A DNA stretch of 32,974 nucleotides from Corallococcus interemptor (GCF_003668875.1 NZ_RAWM01000100.1:1-32974); one strand, 5' to 3'; positions 23,008-31,609 are shown, counted from the stretch's first letter. Numbers and translations are program-made. The notes: generated from the sequence alone by a model not told the origin.

Positions 23008-25704
23008 ATGCCGCTCCTGAAATCCCCGCCGGACCTGCTCACGCAGGCGCTTAATCGGTTTAGAGAAGAGCGCGTTGCTCGAGTACCAAAAGAGGAGACT
23101 TGCCTACGTCACAATGGTTCTACGCTCAACTTGCCCCAGATAACTGACGGACCAAGGCGAACGATATTCCTATCCTCAAGCGGCACCGACGTGGACAGGA
23201 TAAGAGACGAGATTAGAGCCAACCGCCCGCCAAGCTTCGATGATCCAGGCTTGTTAGAGATTACCCTCGCAATCGACGGAATCCCCGTCGGCGAGGGTCC
23301 CGTCGTGGTCGAGCGCGGGATTCGTGCAGTTTCCCTTCATGAAGGAATCGCCCAGATGATCGGGCTTCCAAACGGATGGGTCGAGTCACAGAAGCGTTTG
23401 ATCGAGCAGGCGCTTCGACTCCTCTATTTGGGCGGCCAGTATCAGGTCGTACCTCTACGAGCTTCGCTAGACGAGGGGGACGAACCGGACGTACGGGACA
23501 TAATGGGTCTTCACCTCGGACTGGCCGGGGGCTCACCGAGGCGCCTCCTTTACCTCCGCGCGGAGGCGGGCAAAGGAAAGAGCACAATACTAGCTGATTT
23601 CGCGCGATGTAATATTGGGCGCGAGTCATCACCGTTGCCGCTCTACATCCCGCTTCGTGAGCTTCAACGAGGCGGGATTTCTTGGGAGTCGCTCGCGGCT
23701 TCGCTCGGGCTCGCCGGTTCAGCGCCGGACGCATTCCGGTGTGCGGCGCGAGCTGGATTGGTTGCGCTCCTACTCGATGGACTTGACGAGGTCGCGGGCC
23801 GATACGATCCCAACGTCGTCTCTGAGGTGATACAGCTACTTCAGAAGACGATTGCAACACCGCACGCGCGGATCGCTCTTTCGGGCCGCACGACTGAGGC
23901 GTTTCTGCTCGACAAGGAGAAATCACTCCAGATCGGACTCGAACTCCCAGACGTTGAAAGCAGAGATTTCAAGCGCTACGCCGAGACCGTCACAAACATC
24001 ATCGTTCCAGAGTGGCCCAGAATTGCGAGCAGGCTTCCTGACGCAAGTTACGACTCACTAACACTGGGTGACGAACCTCCATCCGAATCCGAGCGGAATG
24101 CGATAGTCACCTGGATTCAGCGGGTGTTCTCGGAGTTCGGAAAAGACCGCTCTCTGTTCTTTGTTCAGAGCCTTGCCTGCCTTGCGCGAACACACCAGCT
24201 CTCTGGAAACCGGCCGCTCGTCATCAACAGCAACGTCAATACAGATGTCTCGATTTACGACATTTGCCTGCTTGCGGCTTCGCTAGCTTGTTGTCGGGAG
24301 CAGGACAAGATAGAAGCGATAGCGAGAGATAAATTCGACGCCTCGCGTCAGCTTAAGTTGCTCACATACTTTGCCCTCCTCGCCTCGGCTGATGCGAACT
24401 TGTCACTAAGGCTCTCTCGACCGAATGCGGCAGCGCAGAGTGTTTTTGATATCGATCCAGTAAACGAGAACGAAGAATTCACGGCGGTTTTGCGTCAGAT
24501 GCAGAAGCACGCGCTTCTGTTTGCGTCTCGGGACGGCCTGACTACGGGCGATTGGAAACCTGCGTTTCTTAGCGATTGGATTCGCTCGGTCTTGCTCGTC
24601 CGTGCTTGGCAGAGCGAGACGGATGGGCTCGGAGGCGCGAGTCGGGAAACACTGGAACGGGTAGTGCTCCAAGCGCGTCGGGCTGGTCTCGCATTCGGCT
24701 CCATTTTTCCGGATCTACCAATCGAGGAGAGGACGGCTACTCTCGCCGAACTGTCGGTTAAGCTGGCGTCCGCAGCGAATGAAGGCTCTCCTGAAGCATG
24801 CGCGAATTATTGGCATCTGATCGTTGGCGCAAAAGACCAAGATCGAAGCACCGTTCAGGCGCGTCCAGCCAATATCGTCGATCTGACGGATCTCAGCGAA
24901 CTTGAAGTGGAAGGACTGCAACTCGATGAGCATTTTTCAGCAAACCTCGCCTTTTTTGTTGCATCCAAATTCACAAGTTGCAGCATCGCTGGCGCCACGT
25001 TCAGTTCATGCGACTTCTCTGGCGCAATATTCTCGGGTTGCACCCTGACGAACGTGTGCTTTGCGCACTGCGATGGCCCCTTGTTTTTTGTTGATTGCGA
25101 CTTCTTTGGGTGTTCATTCGAAGACTTGCGCACAAGCCATCTTCCCGCTGTTTTGTTTGTGAACTGCACGTTCAATGGCGGAAAGATCTCCCAAAATTCA
25201 CATCCAAGCTCTCCCAGTGCCTACGGAAGTGCGATCGAATTCTACGACTGCATCACCACATCGTCGCCTGCTGAGTTTCTTTGCGGAGAGTGGCTTGGTA
25301 TCGACGTCAATCAAGTGGATGGGCTCATCCATGCTGAAGATCGCACTCGCGGCTCTCCTGCTGAGGAGTGCTTGCGGCGGCTTCTTAGACCGTTCTTCCC
25401 GTCGCGCGTAGGTAGTAGAGGAGAGATTCAGGCTCGTCGATACATCCGCCTCTCAGCTATTGGACGAGGCGTCTTCCCAAACGGATCGCCGGACTCATCC
25501 AGGCTTCAAGAAGCACTTCTCTCGGTCGGCTTCACCCCAGGCGGGCGGAGTGATCATCTTTACGCGCCTTGGAGCGGAGTCGCAGGCGCAAGTGAAGCTG
25601 GATTCGCTTTGAGGAATGAAATGATCGCGTTCATTCGTACCGGGAAGCGTTCTCCGAAGATCGATTCGCTACTCCAGCGGATCGACCGCGATTCTGAGTG
25701 GTGA
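23008..25704 (+). CDS. NACHT NTPase with pentapeptide-like repeats, putative defence protein
   Basis: An 898-residue STAND-type NTPase. Residues 1-175 form an unassigned N-terminal region. The NACHT domain has Walker A AEAGKGKST (185-193, K191, S192), Walker B with the NACHT-type acidic signature LLLDGLDEVAG (D257, D260, E261) and a sensor-like ALSGRTTE (290-297). A helical region (about 320-600) is followed by Cys/Phe-rich pentapeptide-like repeats at about 636-708 (CSIAGATFSSCDFSGAIFSG) and a C-terminal domain of about 110 residues of unknown type. NACHT proteins with variable sensors are established antiphage effectors in bacteria; a defence role here is inference. ATG 23008 was chosen over TTG 22987; neither has a strong ribosome binding site. 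Rare AT-rich codons such as TTA indicate foreign origin. Confidence 0.87.
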   Translation: MPLLKSPPDLLTQALNRFREERVARVPKEETCLRHNGSTLNLPQITDGPRRTIFLSSSGTDVDRIRDEIRANRPPSFDDPGLLEITLAIDGIPVGEGPVVVERGIRAVSLHEGIAQMIGLPNGWVESQKRLIEQALRLLYLGGQYQVVPLRASLDEGDEPDVRDIMGLHLGLAGGSPRRLLYLRAEAGKGKSTILADFARCNIGRESSPLPLYIPLRELQRGGISWESLAASLGLAGSAPDAFRCAARAGLVALLLDGLDEVAGRYDPNVVSEVIQLLQKTIATPHARIALSGRTTEAFLLDKEKSLQIGLELPDVESRDFKRYAETVTNIIVPEWPRIASRLPDASYDSLTLGDEPPSESERNAIVTWIQRVFSEFGKDRSLFFVQSLACLARTHQLSGNRPLVINSNVNTDVSIYDICLLAASLACCREQDKIEAIARDKFDASRQLKLLTYFALLASADANLSLRLSRPNAAAQSVFDIDPVNENEEFTAVLRQMQKHALLFASRDGLTTGDWKPAFLSDWIRSVLLVRAWQSETDGLGGASRETLERVVLQARRAGLAFGSIFPDLPIEERTATLAELSVKLASAANEGSPEACANYWHLIVGAKDQDRSTVQARPANIVDLTDLSELEVEGLQLDEHFSANLAFFVASKFTSCSIAGATFSSCDFSGAIFSGCTLTNVCFAHCDGPLFFVDCDFFGCSFEDLRTSHLPAVLFVNCTFNGGKISQNSHPSSPSAYGSAIEFYDCITTSSPAEFLCGEWLGIDVNQVDGLIHAEDRTRGSPAEECLRRLLRPFFPSRVGSRGEIQARRYIRLSAIGRGVFPNGSPDSSRLQEALLSVGFTPGGRSDHLYAPWSGVAGASEAGFALRNEMIAFIRTGKRSPKIDSLLQRIDRDSEW

Positions 25705-25727
25705 TAGCTAGGAGCGTGTCGGGGTAA

Positions 25728-25827
25728 GGGCCCGCTCAGAAATTAGTTAGCCGATTTTCGCGCTCCGAGGCTGATTTTTCCGGGGGTGATAGCGCCTCTC
25801 ATGGCTAAGTAATTTGTGAGCGGGCCC
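25728..25827 (+). repeat. MITE-like repeat, right copy (100 bp)
   Basis: Same orientation and near-identical sequence as the copy at 22667, with the same 25-base imperfect terminal inverted repeats ending TGAGCGGGCCC. Preceded by TAA on the cargo side and followed by TTA, the target duplication, on the host side. Confidence 0.9.
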
Positions 25828-25830
25828 TTA
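25828..25830 (+). repeat. Target-site duplication TTA, right copy
   Basis: Second copy of the TTA found at 22664-22666, directly after the right terminal repeat. Confidence 0.8.
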
Positions 25831-26048
25831 CCACCAACGTGGGAGACTTCATCGTGCTCGCACGGGATTGCGAGCTTCACGCGGGCATCATTGCCTTTCG
25901 TGTCGCTGGACTCAGTGCCGAAGAGCAATGGCAGCACCTGGAACCTGTCGTGAACCATGTCCTCGGACAGTAGTTGGATCTCACCAACAAGCTGGTCGAG
26001 GTCTGGGCCGTGGGTGACTTCGACGTGAGCGACCTGCCGGTGCCTTGA
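25828..26048 (+). pseudogene. DUF5615 PIN-like toxin gene, 3' fragment
   Basis: Continues the split toxin in the frame of the 5' fragment: TTNVGDFIVLARDCELHAGI, then on to LEPVVNHVLGQ, containing the TN-x-GDF motif typical of DUF5615. TAG at 25971-25973 follows, giving a reconstructed protein of 99 residues. The same frame then runs 24 codons further (LDLTNKLVEVWAVGDFDVSD and LPVP) to TGA at 26046-26048. That tail resembles the last beta strand and terminal Arg/Leu-Pro region normally closing DUF5615 proteins of about 120 residues, so the TAG may be a second, nonsense lesion. No start signal is seen for independent translation. Confidence 0.87.
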
Positions 26049-26095
26049 GCGGGCATCAAGTACAGTGGGCCCTCTCACTTCCGGAGCCAAAGCGC

Positions 26096-28117
26096 ATGCC
26101 TTCGCCCCTGTCCATCCGCCGTGTCGTCCTCTACAAGCACGGCGTCGGCTACTTCGAGCGCCGGGGGAAGGTGACCGGCAGCGAGACCGCGCACCTGGAC
26201 TTCAAGGCGCGCGACATGAACGACGTGCTCAAGTCCATGACCGTGCTGGACTTGAACGGCGGCTCCGTGTCCGCCGTGAGCTACGACTCCACCAAGCCCC
26301 TGGAACAGCTCCTCTCCGAAGCCACCATCCGCATCCCCGAACACGGCAGCCTCACCGCGCTGCTCGGTCAGGTGAAGGGCGCCCGCGTTCGTGCCCGCGT
26401 CGGCGGTGCTCAGGTCGAAGGCGCCATCGTCGGCCTGGAGTCCCTGCCCGTCGTCCAGGGCGAGGCCAGCGTCGTGCGCCCCTTCCTCACGCTGCTCGTC
26501 GGCGCGTCGCTGCGCACCTTCGACGTGCTGGAGCTGGGCGAGCTGGAGTTCCTCGACGAGGCCGTGCGCAAGGACCTGGAGTTCTACCTGGCCACCGTCA
26601 TGTCCTCGTACAAGAAGGACTCCAAGCGGCTGTCCATCCTCACCGCGGGAGAGGGCTCGCGCGAGCTGTACGTCAGCTACGTGCTGGAATCCCCCGTGTG
26701 GAAGACCAGCTACCGCATCCTCCTGGACGAGGGAAAGCCGCCCCTCCTCCAGGGCTGGGCCATGGTGGACAACACCGGTGACGAGGACTGGGTGGACGTG
26801 GAGCTGTCCCTCATCGCCGGCCTGCCCGTGTCCTTCGTCCACGACCTCTACAACCCCCGCTACCTGCGCCGCCCCATCGTGGAGGTGCGCTCGGAGACCG
26901 GCGTCGCGCCCGTCATCCCCCAGGAGGCCCACGAGAGCTTCGCCGAGCCCCTGATGGAGACGGACGACGAGGGCTCCTTCGGCTCCGCCGACATGGCGCC
27001 CTCCGCCAGCGTCATGCCCGCCATGGCCGCGCCCGCGCCCGCCCCCCGCATGCGCGCCAAGGGCGGACCCATGATTGGCGGCAGCGGACGCGGCATGCGC
27101 GAGACGCTGGAGCAGAGCACCGCCGTGACGACGCTGACCAAGGAGGTCGGCGACCTCTTCGAGTACGGCGTGGACCGCCCCGTCACCGTGCACCGCAACC
27201 AGAGCGCGCTCGTGCCCATCCTGCAGCGCCCCTTCGAGGGCCGCCGCGTGCTGCTCTACAACCGCGCCACCCGTGAGAAGAACCCGATGGCCTGCATCGA
27301 GTTCAAGAACACCACCGGCCTCACGCTGGAGGGCGGCCCCGTCACCATCACCGAGGAAGAGACCTACGTCGGTGAGGCGATGCTCGACACCCTCAAGCCG
27401 GACGACACGCGCTTCGTCCCCTACGCCGTCGAGCTGTCCTGCGTCATGTCCGTGGAGGAGGACCAGGAGGAGGGCCCGGTGTTCCGCGCGCGCCTCAACC
27501 GGGGCACCCTGGTGGTGGAGTTCTTCCACCAGCGCCGCACGAAAATCCTCGCGCGCAACAAGGCGAAGCGTCCCCAGGTGCTCTTCGTGGAGCACCCGCG
27601 CACCGGCTGGGAGCTGAAGGACACGGCCGCCCCCGCGGAGACCACGGACGGCTTCTGGCGCTTCAAGCGCGAGCTGGCCCCGGGCACCTCCGACACGCTC
27701 GTCATCACCGAGCGCACCCGGGGCCACCGCCAGTACTACCTGGGCAACCTGGGGCTGGAGGAGGTGACGTTCTTCCTCGACTCGCGCTTCATCGACCCGC
27801 GCGTCGCCCAGGCCCTGCGCGACGTGGTGGCCATGCGCGAGAAGCAGTCGAGCGTCACCCGCGAACTCCAGCGCCTCAACGAGGAGCGCGCCCAGCTCTT
27901 CAAGGACCAGGAGCGGATCCGCTCCAACATCGACTCGCTCAAGAGCGGCGCGTCCCAGCGTGAGCTGGTGGAGCGCTTCGTCACCAAGCTCAACGCGCAG
28001 GAGGACCGGCTGGAGAGCATCGGCCGGGAGCTGGAGCGACTCGAAGAGGAGCGCACCCGCCTTCAGGCGGAGACGAACCAGCGCATCGAGTCGCTCTCCT
28101 ACGAAGCGGACCTGTAG
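26096..28117 (+). CDS. DUF4139 domain-containing protein
   Basis: A 673-residue protein of the DUF4139 group (mucoidy-inhibitor-A-like). Visible: an N-terminal DUF4140-like beta region (IRRVVLYKHGVGYFERRGKV, in place of the usual exported form), a DUF4139 core from about 200 onward (YVLESPVWKTSYRILLDEGK, NTGDEDWVDVELSLIAGLPV), a Pro/Ala/Met-rich linker (about 300-345), and a C-terminal coiled coil (about 575-670). There is no signal peptide, so it is probably cytosolic. Molecular function is not established. ATG 26096 begins the recognisable domain; an extension to 26045 would overlap the toxin remnant. Its stop directly abuts the stop of the convergent amidohydrolase gene. Confidence 0.87.
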   Translation: MPSPLSIRRVVLYKHGVGYFERRGKVTGSETAHLDFKARDMNDVLKSMTVLDLNGGSVSAVSYDSTKPLEQLLSEATIRIPEHGSLTALLGQVKGARVRARVGGAQVEGAIVGLESLPVVQGEASVVRPFLTLLVGASLRTFDVLELGELEFLDEAVRKDLEFYLATVMSSYKKDSKRLSILTAGEGSRELYVSYVLESPVWKTSYRILLDEGKPPLLQGWAMVDNTGDEDWVDVELSLIAGLPVSFVHDLYNPRYLRRPIVEVRSETGVAPVIPQEAHESFAEPLMETDDEGSFGSADMAPSASVMPAMAAPAPAPRMRAKGGPMIGGSGRGMRETLEQSTAVTTLTKEVGDLFEYGVDRPVTVHRNQSALVPILQRPFEGRRVLLYNRATREKNPMACIEFKNTTGLTLEGGPVTITEEETYVGEAMLDTLKPDDTRFVPYAVELSCVMSVEEDQEEGPVFRARLNRGTLVVEFFHQRRTKILARNKAKRPQVLFVEHPRTGWELKDTAAPAETTDGFWRFKRELAPGTSDTLVITERTRGHRQYYLGNLGLEEVTFFLDSRFIDPRVAQALRDVVAMREKQSSVTRELQRLNEERAQLFKDQERIRSNIDSLKSGASQRELVERFVTKLNAQEDRLESIGRELERLEEERTRLQAETNQRIESLSYEADL

Positions 28118-29821
28118 CTACTGCGCGTCCGCGCGGAACACCTCGCGGCCCGCGACCACCGTCAGCTGGACCTGCCCGGTGAGCAGGTCCGCCGGGGGCG
28201 CGTCCACCGGATCCACCGACAGCGCCACGAAGTCCGCGTCCATGCCGGGCTTCAGCTGGCCGCGCTGCGCTTCCGCGAAGGACGCCCAGGCCGCGCCCAC
28301 GGTGAAGCCCTCCAGCGCCTCCTGGCCGCTCAGGCGCTGATCCGGCTGCCACCCGCCCGGAGGCTGGCCGCTCGGGTCCTGCCGCGTGCGCGCCGCGTAC
28401 AGCCCCGCGAGCACGTCGGGCCGCTCCACCGGGAAGTCGCTGCCCAGCGCCAGCACGGCGCCCGCGGCCTTCAGCTTCTGCCACGCATAGGCGCCCTGGA
28501 TGCGCTCCGGGCCCACGCGCTTCTCCGCCCAGGGCATGTCGCTGGTGGCGTGCGTGGGCTGCACGCTCGCGACGAAGCCGTTCGCGCCCAGCCGGGTGAT
28601 GTCCTCGGCCGTCATGATCTGCGCGTGCTCCACGCGGGGGCGCGCGTCCTTCGTCCCCGTGGCCGCCAATTCACGCAGCACCGTGTCCAGCACCAGCGTG
28701 TTGGCGCGGTCGCCAATCGCATGCGTCGCCACCTGGAAGCCCCTGCCCACGAAGGCGTGCACGCGCGAGGCGTACTCCTCCGGGGAGAGCAGCAGCAGGC
28801 CGCGGTGGCCGGGCTCGTCGCTGTAGGCCGCGCCCAGCGCCGCGCCCCGGCTGCCCAGCGCGCCGTCCAGGAGGAGCTTCACCGCGCGCATCGTCAGGAG
28901 CTTCCCCTGGAAGGGGCCGTCCTTGAGGTACTGCACGTGCTCGTCCGTCTGGCCATCCGCCATGGCGTAGACGCGCAGGGGCAGGGTGCCCGCCTTGTCC
29001 CAGGCCTGGAGCAGGCGGAAGGTCCGCAGGTCCATGCCGGCGTCGTGCACGCCGGTGAGCCCCACGCGCGCGCAGTGCTCCAGCGCGGCGTGCATGCGCG
29101 CCTCGTGCTGCTCACGCGTGGGCGGGGGCAGCACCTTCATGACCAGGTCCATGGCGTTGTCGATGAGCACGCCGCTGGGGTCACCCTCCGGCAGGCGCAC
29201 GATGGTGCCGCCCGCCGGGTCCTTCGTGTCGCGGGTGATGTTCGCGCGCTTGAGCGCCGCGCCGTTGAGCCACAGCGCGTGCCCGTCGATGCGCCACATC
29301 GCCACGGGCGTGTCCTTCAGGTGCTCGCCCATGTCGAAGAGGGTGGGGAAGCGCTGCGTGTCCCAGTCGTTCTGGTCCCAGCCCTGACCCACCAGCCAGT
29401 CGCCCTGGTACGCGGTGGCCGGCGCCTTCTCCAGCCGCTGGCGCACCTCCGCCAGCGACGTGGTGCCCTCCAGCCGCACGCTCGCGAGCGCCTGGCCCAG
29501 CCCGGCCAGGTGCCCGTGCGCGTCCGTGAGGCCCGGGACCACCGTCGCGTCGCCCAGCTCCACCACGCGCGCGGTGGTCCCCGCTGCGGCGAGCGCCTCC
29601 TCGCGCGTGCCCACGGCCAGCACCTTGCCGTCCTTCACGGCCAGGGCCTGGACCTCTGGCTTCGCCGCATCCAGCGTGCGGATGCGTTTGGCCACGTACA
29701 CCGTGGGCGCGTTCGCGACCGCCTGCTCCGCGGTCGTTCCCTCCGGCACCCGCCGCGAACAGCCCGCGCCCGCCGACAGCACCAGCGCTCCCAGCATCCA
29801 ACCGAGACGTCCTCGCATCAT
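28118..29821 (-). CDS. Amidohydrolase family protein (YtcJ-like), lipoprotein
   Basis: A 567-residue metal-dependent hydrolase. The lipoprotein signal MMRGRLGWMLGALVLSAGAG leads to C21. The amidohydrolase core shows DAHGHL (HxH, H102/H104), VKLLLDGALGSRG, ATHAIGDRAN, RVEHAQIM and the C-terminal metal Asp region LGSDFPVE; the VVAGREVF end is typical. These motifs place it with YtcJ/NfdA-type amidohydrolases, which cleave amide or formamide bonds; the true substrate is unknown. Envelope anchoring is inferred from the lipobox. The start was set at the first of two consecutive Met codons that give a proper signal; the frame continues to 29881 without one. It converges on the DUF4139 gene. Confidence 0.92.
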   Translation of the reverse strand: MMRGRLGWMLGALVLSAGAGCSRRVPEGTTAEQAVANAPTVYVAKRIRTLDAAKPEVQALAVKDGKVLAVGTREEALAAAGTTARVVELGDATVVPGLTDAHGHLAGLGQALASVRLEGTTSLAEVRQRLEKAPATAYQGDWLVGQGWDQNDWDTQRFPTLFDMGEHLKDTPVAMWRIDGHALWLNGAALKRANITRDTKDPAGGTIVRLPEGDPSGVLIDNAMDLVMKVLPPPTREQHEARMHAALEHCARVGLTGVHDAGMDLRTFRLLQAWDKAGTLPLRVYAMADGQTDEHVQYLKDGPFQGKLLTMRAVKLLLDGALGSRGAALGAAYSDEPGHRGLLLLSPEEYASRVHAFVGRGFQVATHAIGDRANTLVLDTVLRELAATGTKDARPRVEHAQIMTAEDITRLGANGFVASVQPTHATSDMPWAEKRVGPERIQGAYAWQKLKAAGAVLALGSDFPVERPDVLAGLYAARTRQDPSGQPPGGWQPDQRLSGQEALEGFTVGAAWASFAEAQRGQLKPGMDADFVALSVDPVDAPPADLLTGQVQLTVVAGREVFRADAQ

Positions 29822-29917
29822 CCGCGCACCCGCCGTGATGGTTCGCCCGGGCAGGTCCTCCCGGGGCTTCGCGCGCGGCACTCTGACGCACGCCTCGCGC
29901 GACGGCCAGTCCCGCGA

Positions 29918-30646
29918 CTAATGCCCCACGCGCAGCGTGTATGTGTAGTCCACCGGCACGCCGAAGGGCGCCAGGGCCTGCACGCGCACCACGTGCTCCC
30001 CCGGGCTCAGCTGGAGCATCAGCCACCACCCGTCCGTCACGCCGCGCTGCTCGCCTCCAATGAGGCACGGGTCCGGAATCCTCCCCACGAGGCTGGGGTC
30101 CGCGTCGAAGGTGAACAGGCCGCTGGTGTGGCGGTGGCGGCGGGTGTCCACGCGCTTTCCATCCACGGTGACCACCAGGTCCTGCGTGCCGTCGTTGAAG
30201 TCGAGCGCGCCCTGGCGCAGGAAGTCCTCCAGCGTCTGGCCCGGCGCCGGTTCGAAGGACGGGTCGGGGCACGGATAGTCATTGATGATGACCCACAGCG
30301 GCACCAGCACGGGCCGGTTGCGCGGCACACGGCAGGTGCGCTGGTACGTGGTGTCCAGGTCGTACGTGGGCACGAAGAAGACCGGGCCGTCCTGGTCCTG
30401 GCCGCAGTCCTCCTCCAGCCGCAGCATGGGGCTGCGGTCCGCCGGCACGCGGAAGTGCCACCGGTACCACTCCTTCGCCCACGCGGAGATGGGACGTCCG
30501 TGCACGCGGGCTCCCGGCGGCAGCACCACCGCGCCCAGCGCCTGCTCGGAAGCCCCTGGCTCCGCGGGCACTTCGTCTGGCATTGCCTCCGGCGCGCAAG
30601 CCGTGAGCACCGATACAGCCGATACAACCATGATGTGTTTCAGCAT
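29918..30646 (-). CDS. Lipoprotein of unknown function, 242 residues
   Basis: Signal MLKHIMVVSAVSVLTAC with the lipidated Cys at 17. The mature part has a conserved-looking pattern I associate with a widespread uncharacterised bacterial family: GRPISAWAKEWYRWHFRVP, then CGQDQDGPVFFVPTYD, RTCRVPRNRPVLVPLWVIIN and a C-terminal beta strand GEHVVRVQAL. Four cysteines in the mature half could form disulphides. No enzymatic motif is seen. GAGGGG lies 8-9 bases upstream of the ATG. It follows the AraC-type gene by 33 bases on the same strand, so the two may be co-transcribed; it ends 96 bases before the amidohydrolase gene. Confidence 0.82.
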   Translation of the reverse strand: MLKHIMVVSAVSVLTACAPEAMPDEVPAEPGASEQALGAVVLPPGARVHGRPISAWAKEWYRWHFRVPADRSPMLRLEEDCGQDQDGPVFFVPTYDLDTTYQRTCRVPRNRPVLVPLWVIINDYPCPDPSFEPAPGQTLEDFLRQGALDFNDGTQDLVVTVDGKRVDTRRHRHTSGLFTFDADPSLVGRIPDPCLIGGEQRGVTDGWWLMLQLSPGEHVVRVQALAPFGVPVDYTYTLRVGH

Positions 30647-30679
30647 GTGTGGACCCCTCGTTGAGAAGAGGGCTCCAAC

Positions 30680-31561
30680 CTACGGACGCACGGGCGCGCG
30701 GGATTGTACGTGCTTGCGCGGCCCATGCCCGGCGTGCGCGGCGGCCCGGTACTCGCCGGGCGTCACGCCCAGGGTGCGCCCGAAGTGCTTGATGAGGTGG
30801 CTCTGGTCCGTGAAGCCGGCCGCGAGCGCCACCTCCGCCATGGGCAGCGGCCCCGCCAGCAGCTCCTGCGCGAGCCGCAGCCGCAGCGCCCGCTGGAACA
30901 CCTGCGGCGTCTGTCCGAACTGACGGTGGAACGCGCGCACCAGGTGCCACGGGCTGAGCCCCGCGACGCGCGCGAGCATCTCCAGGGACAGGTTGCGCGT
31001 GGGGTGCGCCTCCAGCAGCTCGCGCGCCCGCTTCACGCCCCGCTCGCACGCGGTGGCCCGGCGCCGGTACAGCAGCCCCGCGTGCCTGCGCAGCAGCGCC
31101 ACCAGCAACCCCAAGAGCCGCTCCTCGCGCTCCAGCAGGGACACGCCTCCGTCCTTCAGCGCGTCGAAGGTGACGGTGAAGCGCTCCATCAGCGCCGCGT
31201 CCTGGAGCATGGGTGACGCGAAGCCGGGCAGGGTGCCCGCGGGCGCTCCTGTCTCCTCCGCCGCGCGGATGAGCAGCGCGGGCGGGACGTAGAGGATGCG
31301 GTAGGCCCACCCGATGGTGGAGTCGGCGGCGCGGCCCTCGTGCATCTCACCCGTCGACACGGCGAGGAGGCTGCCCACCGAGGCCAACACCCGCTGCCCC
31401 TGGAGGTGCATCGACTGCGCGCCCGCGTCATAGGCAACCAGGGAGAAGACGTCATGCGAGTGTTTCGGAAAGGTCCACTGCGTGTAGGACGCCCGGTGGA
31501 GCTCCAGACCGGGCACCTCCGGAGCTACCCAGAAGCCGTCCTCTTGCTTCGTGCGTCGCAT
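30680..31561 (-). CDS. AraC-family transcriptional regulator
   Basis: A 293-residue regulator: an N-terminal cupin-like AraC ligand-binding domain (about 10-95, with FPKHSHDVFSLVAYDAG and GSLLAVSTGEMHEG), a middle linker with helices, and a C-terminal double HTH (about 174-272; LSLEMLARVAGLSPWHLVRA and MAEVALAAGFTDQSHLIKHF, ending FGRTLGVTPGEYR). The domain order suggests a small-molecule effector; the ligand is unknown. The ATG has a G-rich stretch (GGGGGGTGGAG) immediately upstream. Divergent from the HAD gene with 48 bases between, and followed closely by the 242-residue lipoprotein gene, either of which may be a target. Confidence 0.93.
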   Translation of the reverse strand: MRRTKQEDGFWVAPEVPGLELHRASYTQWTFPKHSHDVFSLVAYDAGAQSMHLQGQRVLASVGSLLAVSTGEMHEGRAADSTIGWAYRILYVPPALLIRAAEETGAPAGTLPGFASPMLQDAALMERFTVTFDALKDGGVSLLEREERLLGLLVALLRRHAGLLYRRRATACERGVKRARELLEAHPTRNLSLEMLARVAGLSPWHLVRAFHRQFGQTPQVFQRALRLRLAQELLAGPLPMAEVALAAGFTDQSHLIKHFGRTLGVTPGEYRAAAHAGHGPRKHVQSRAPVRP

Positions 31562-31609
31562 CTCCACCCCCCGGGTGGAAGCATAGGGACACGCGGCCCC
31601 GGAGGGCGT

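Larger units (their letters stand above)
22667..25827 (+). mobile_element. 3161-bp MITE-bounded composite element carrying a NACHT NTPase gene
   Basis: Two directly oriented copies, about 100 bp each, of a MITE-like repeat form the ends, and the outer flanks carry the duplicated target TTA. The inner flanks are TAA after the left copy (22766-22768) and TAA before the right copy (25725-25727). That fits either a composite transposon moved as a unit, or recombination of a circle bearing one TAA-flanked repeat into a resident TTA-flanked repeat. Both TTA and TAA fit a TNA target, as used by some IS5-family subgroups (inference). There is no transposase or recombinase inside, so movement needs help in trans. 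The only gene is the NACHT protein; base composition is visibly less G+C-rich than on either side. Confidence 0.88.

Noticed and set aside
22769-25727. A transposase or recombinase inside the element.
   Set aside because: No DDE, serine or tyrosine recombinase motifs appear; the only credible gene is the NACHT protein.
22667-25827. Two independent MITE insertions that happen to flank the NACHT gene.
   Set aside because: Each copy alone has unlike flanks (TTA/TAA and TAA/TTA), whereas the outer pair matches as TTA/TTA and the toxin gene is restored only when the whole 3161 bp is removed.
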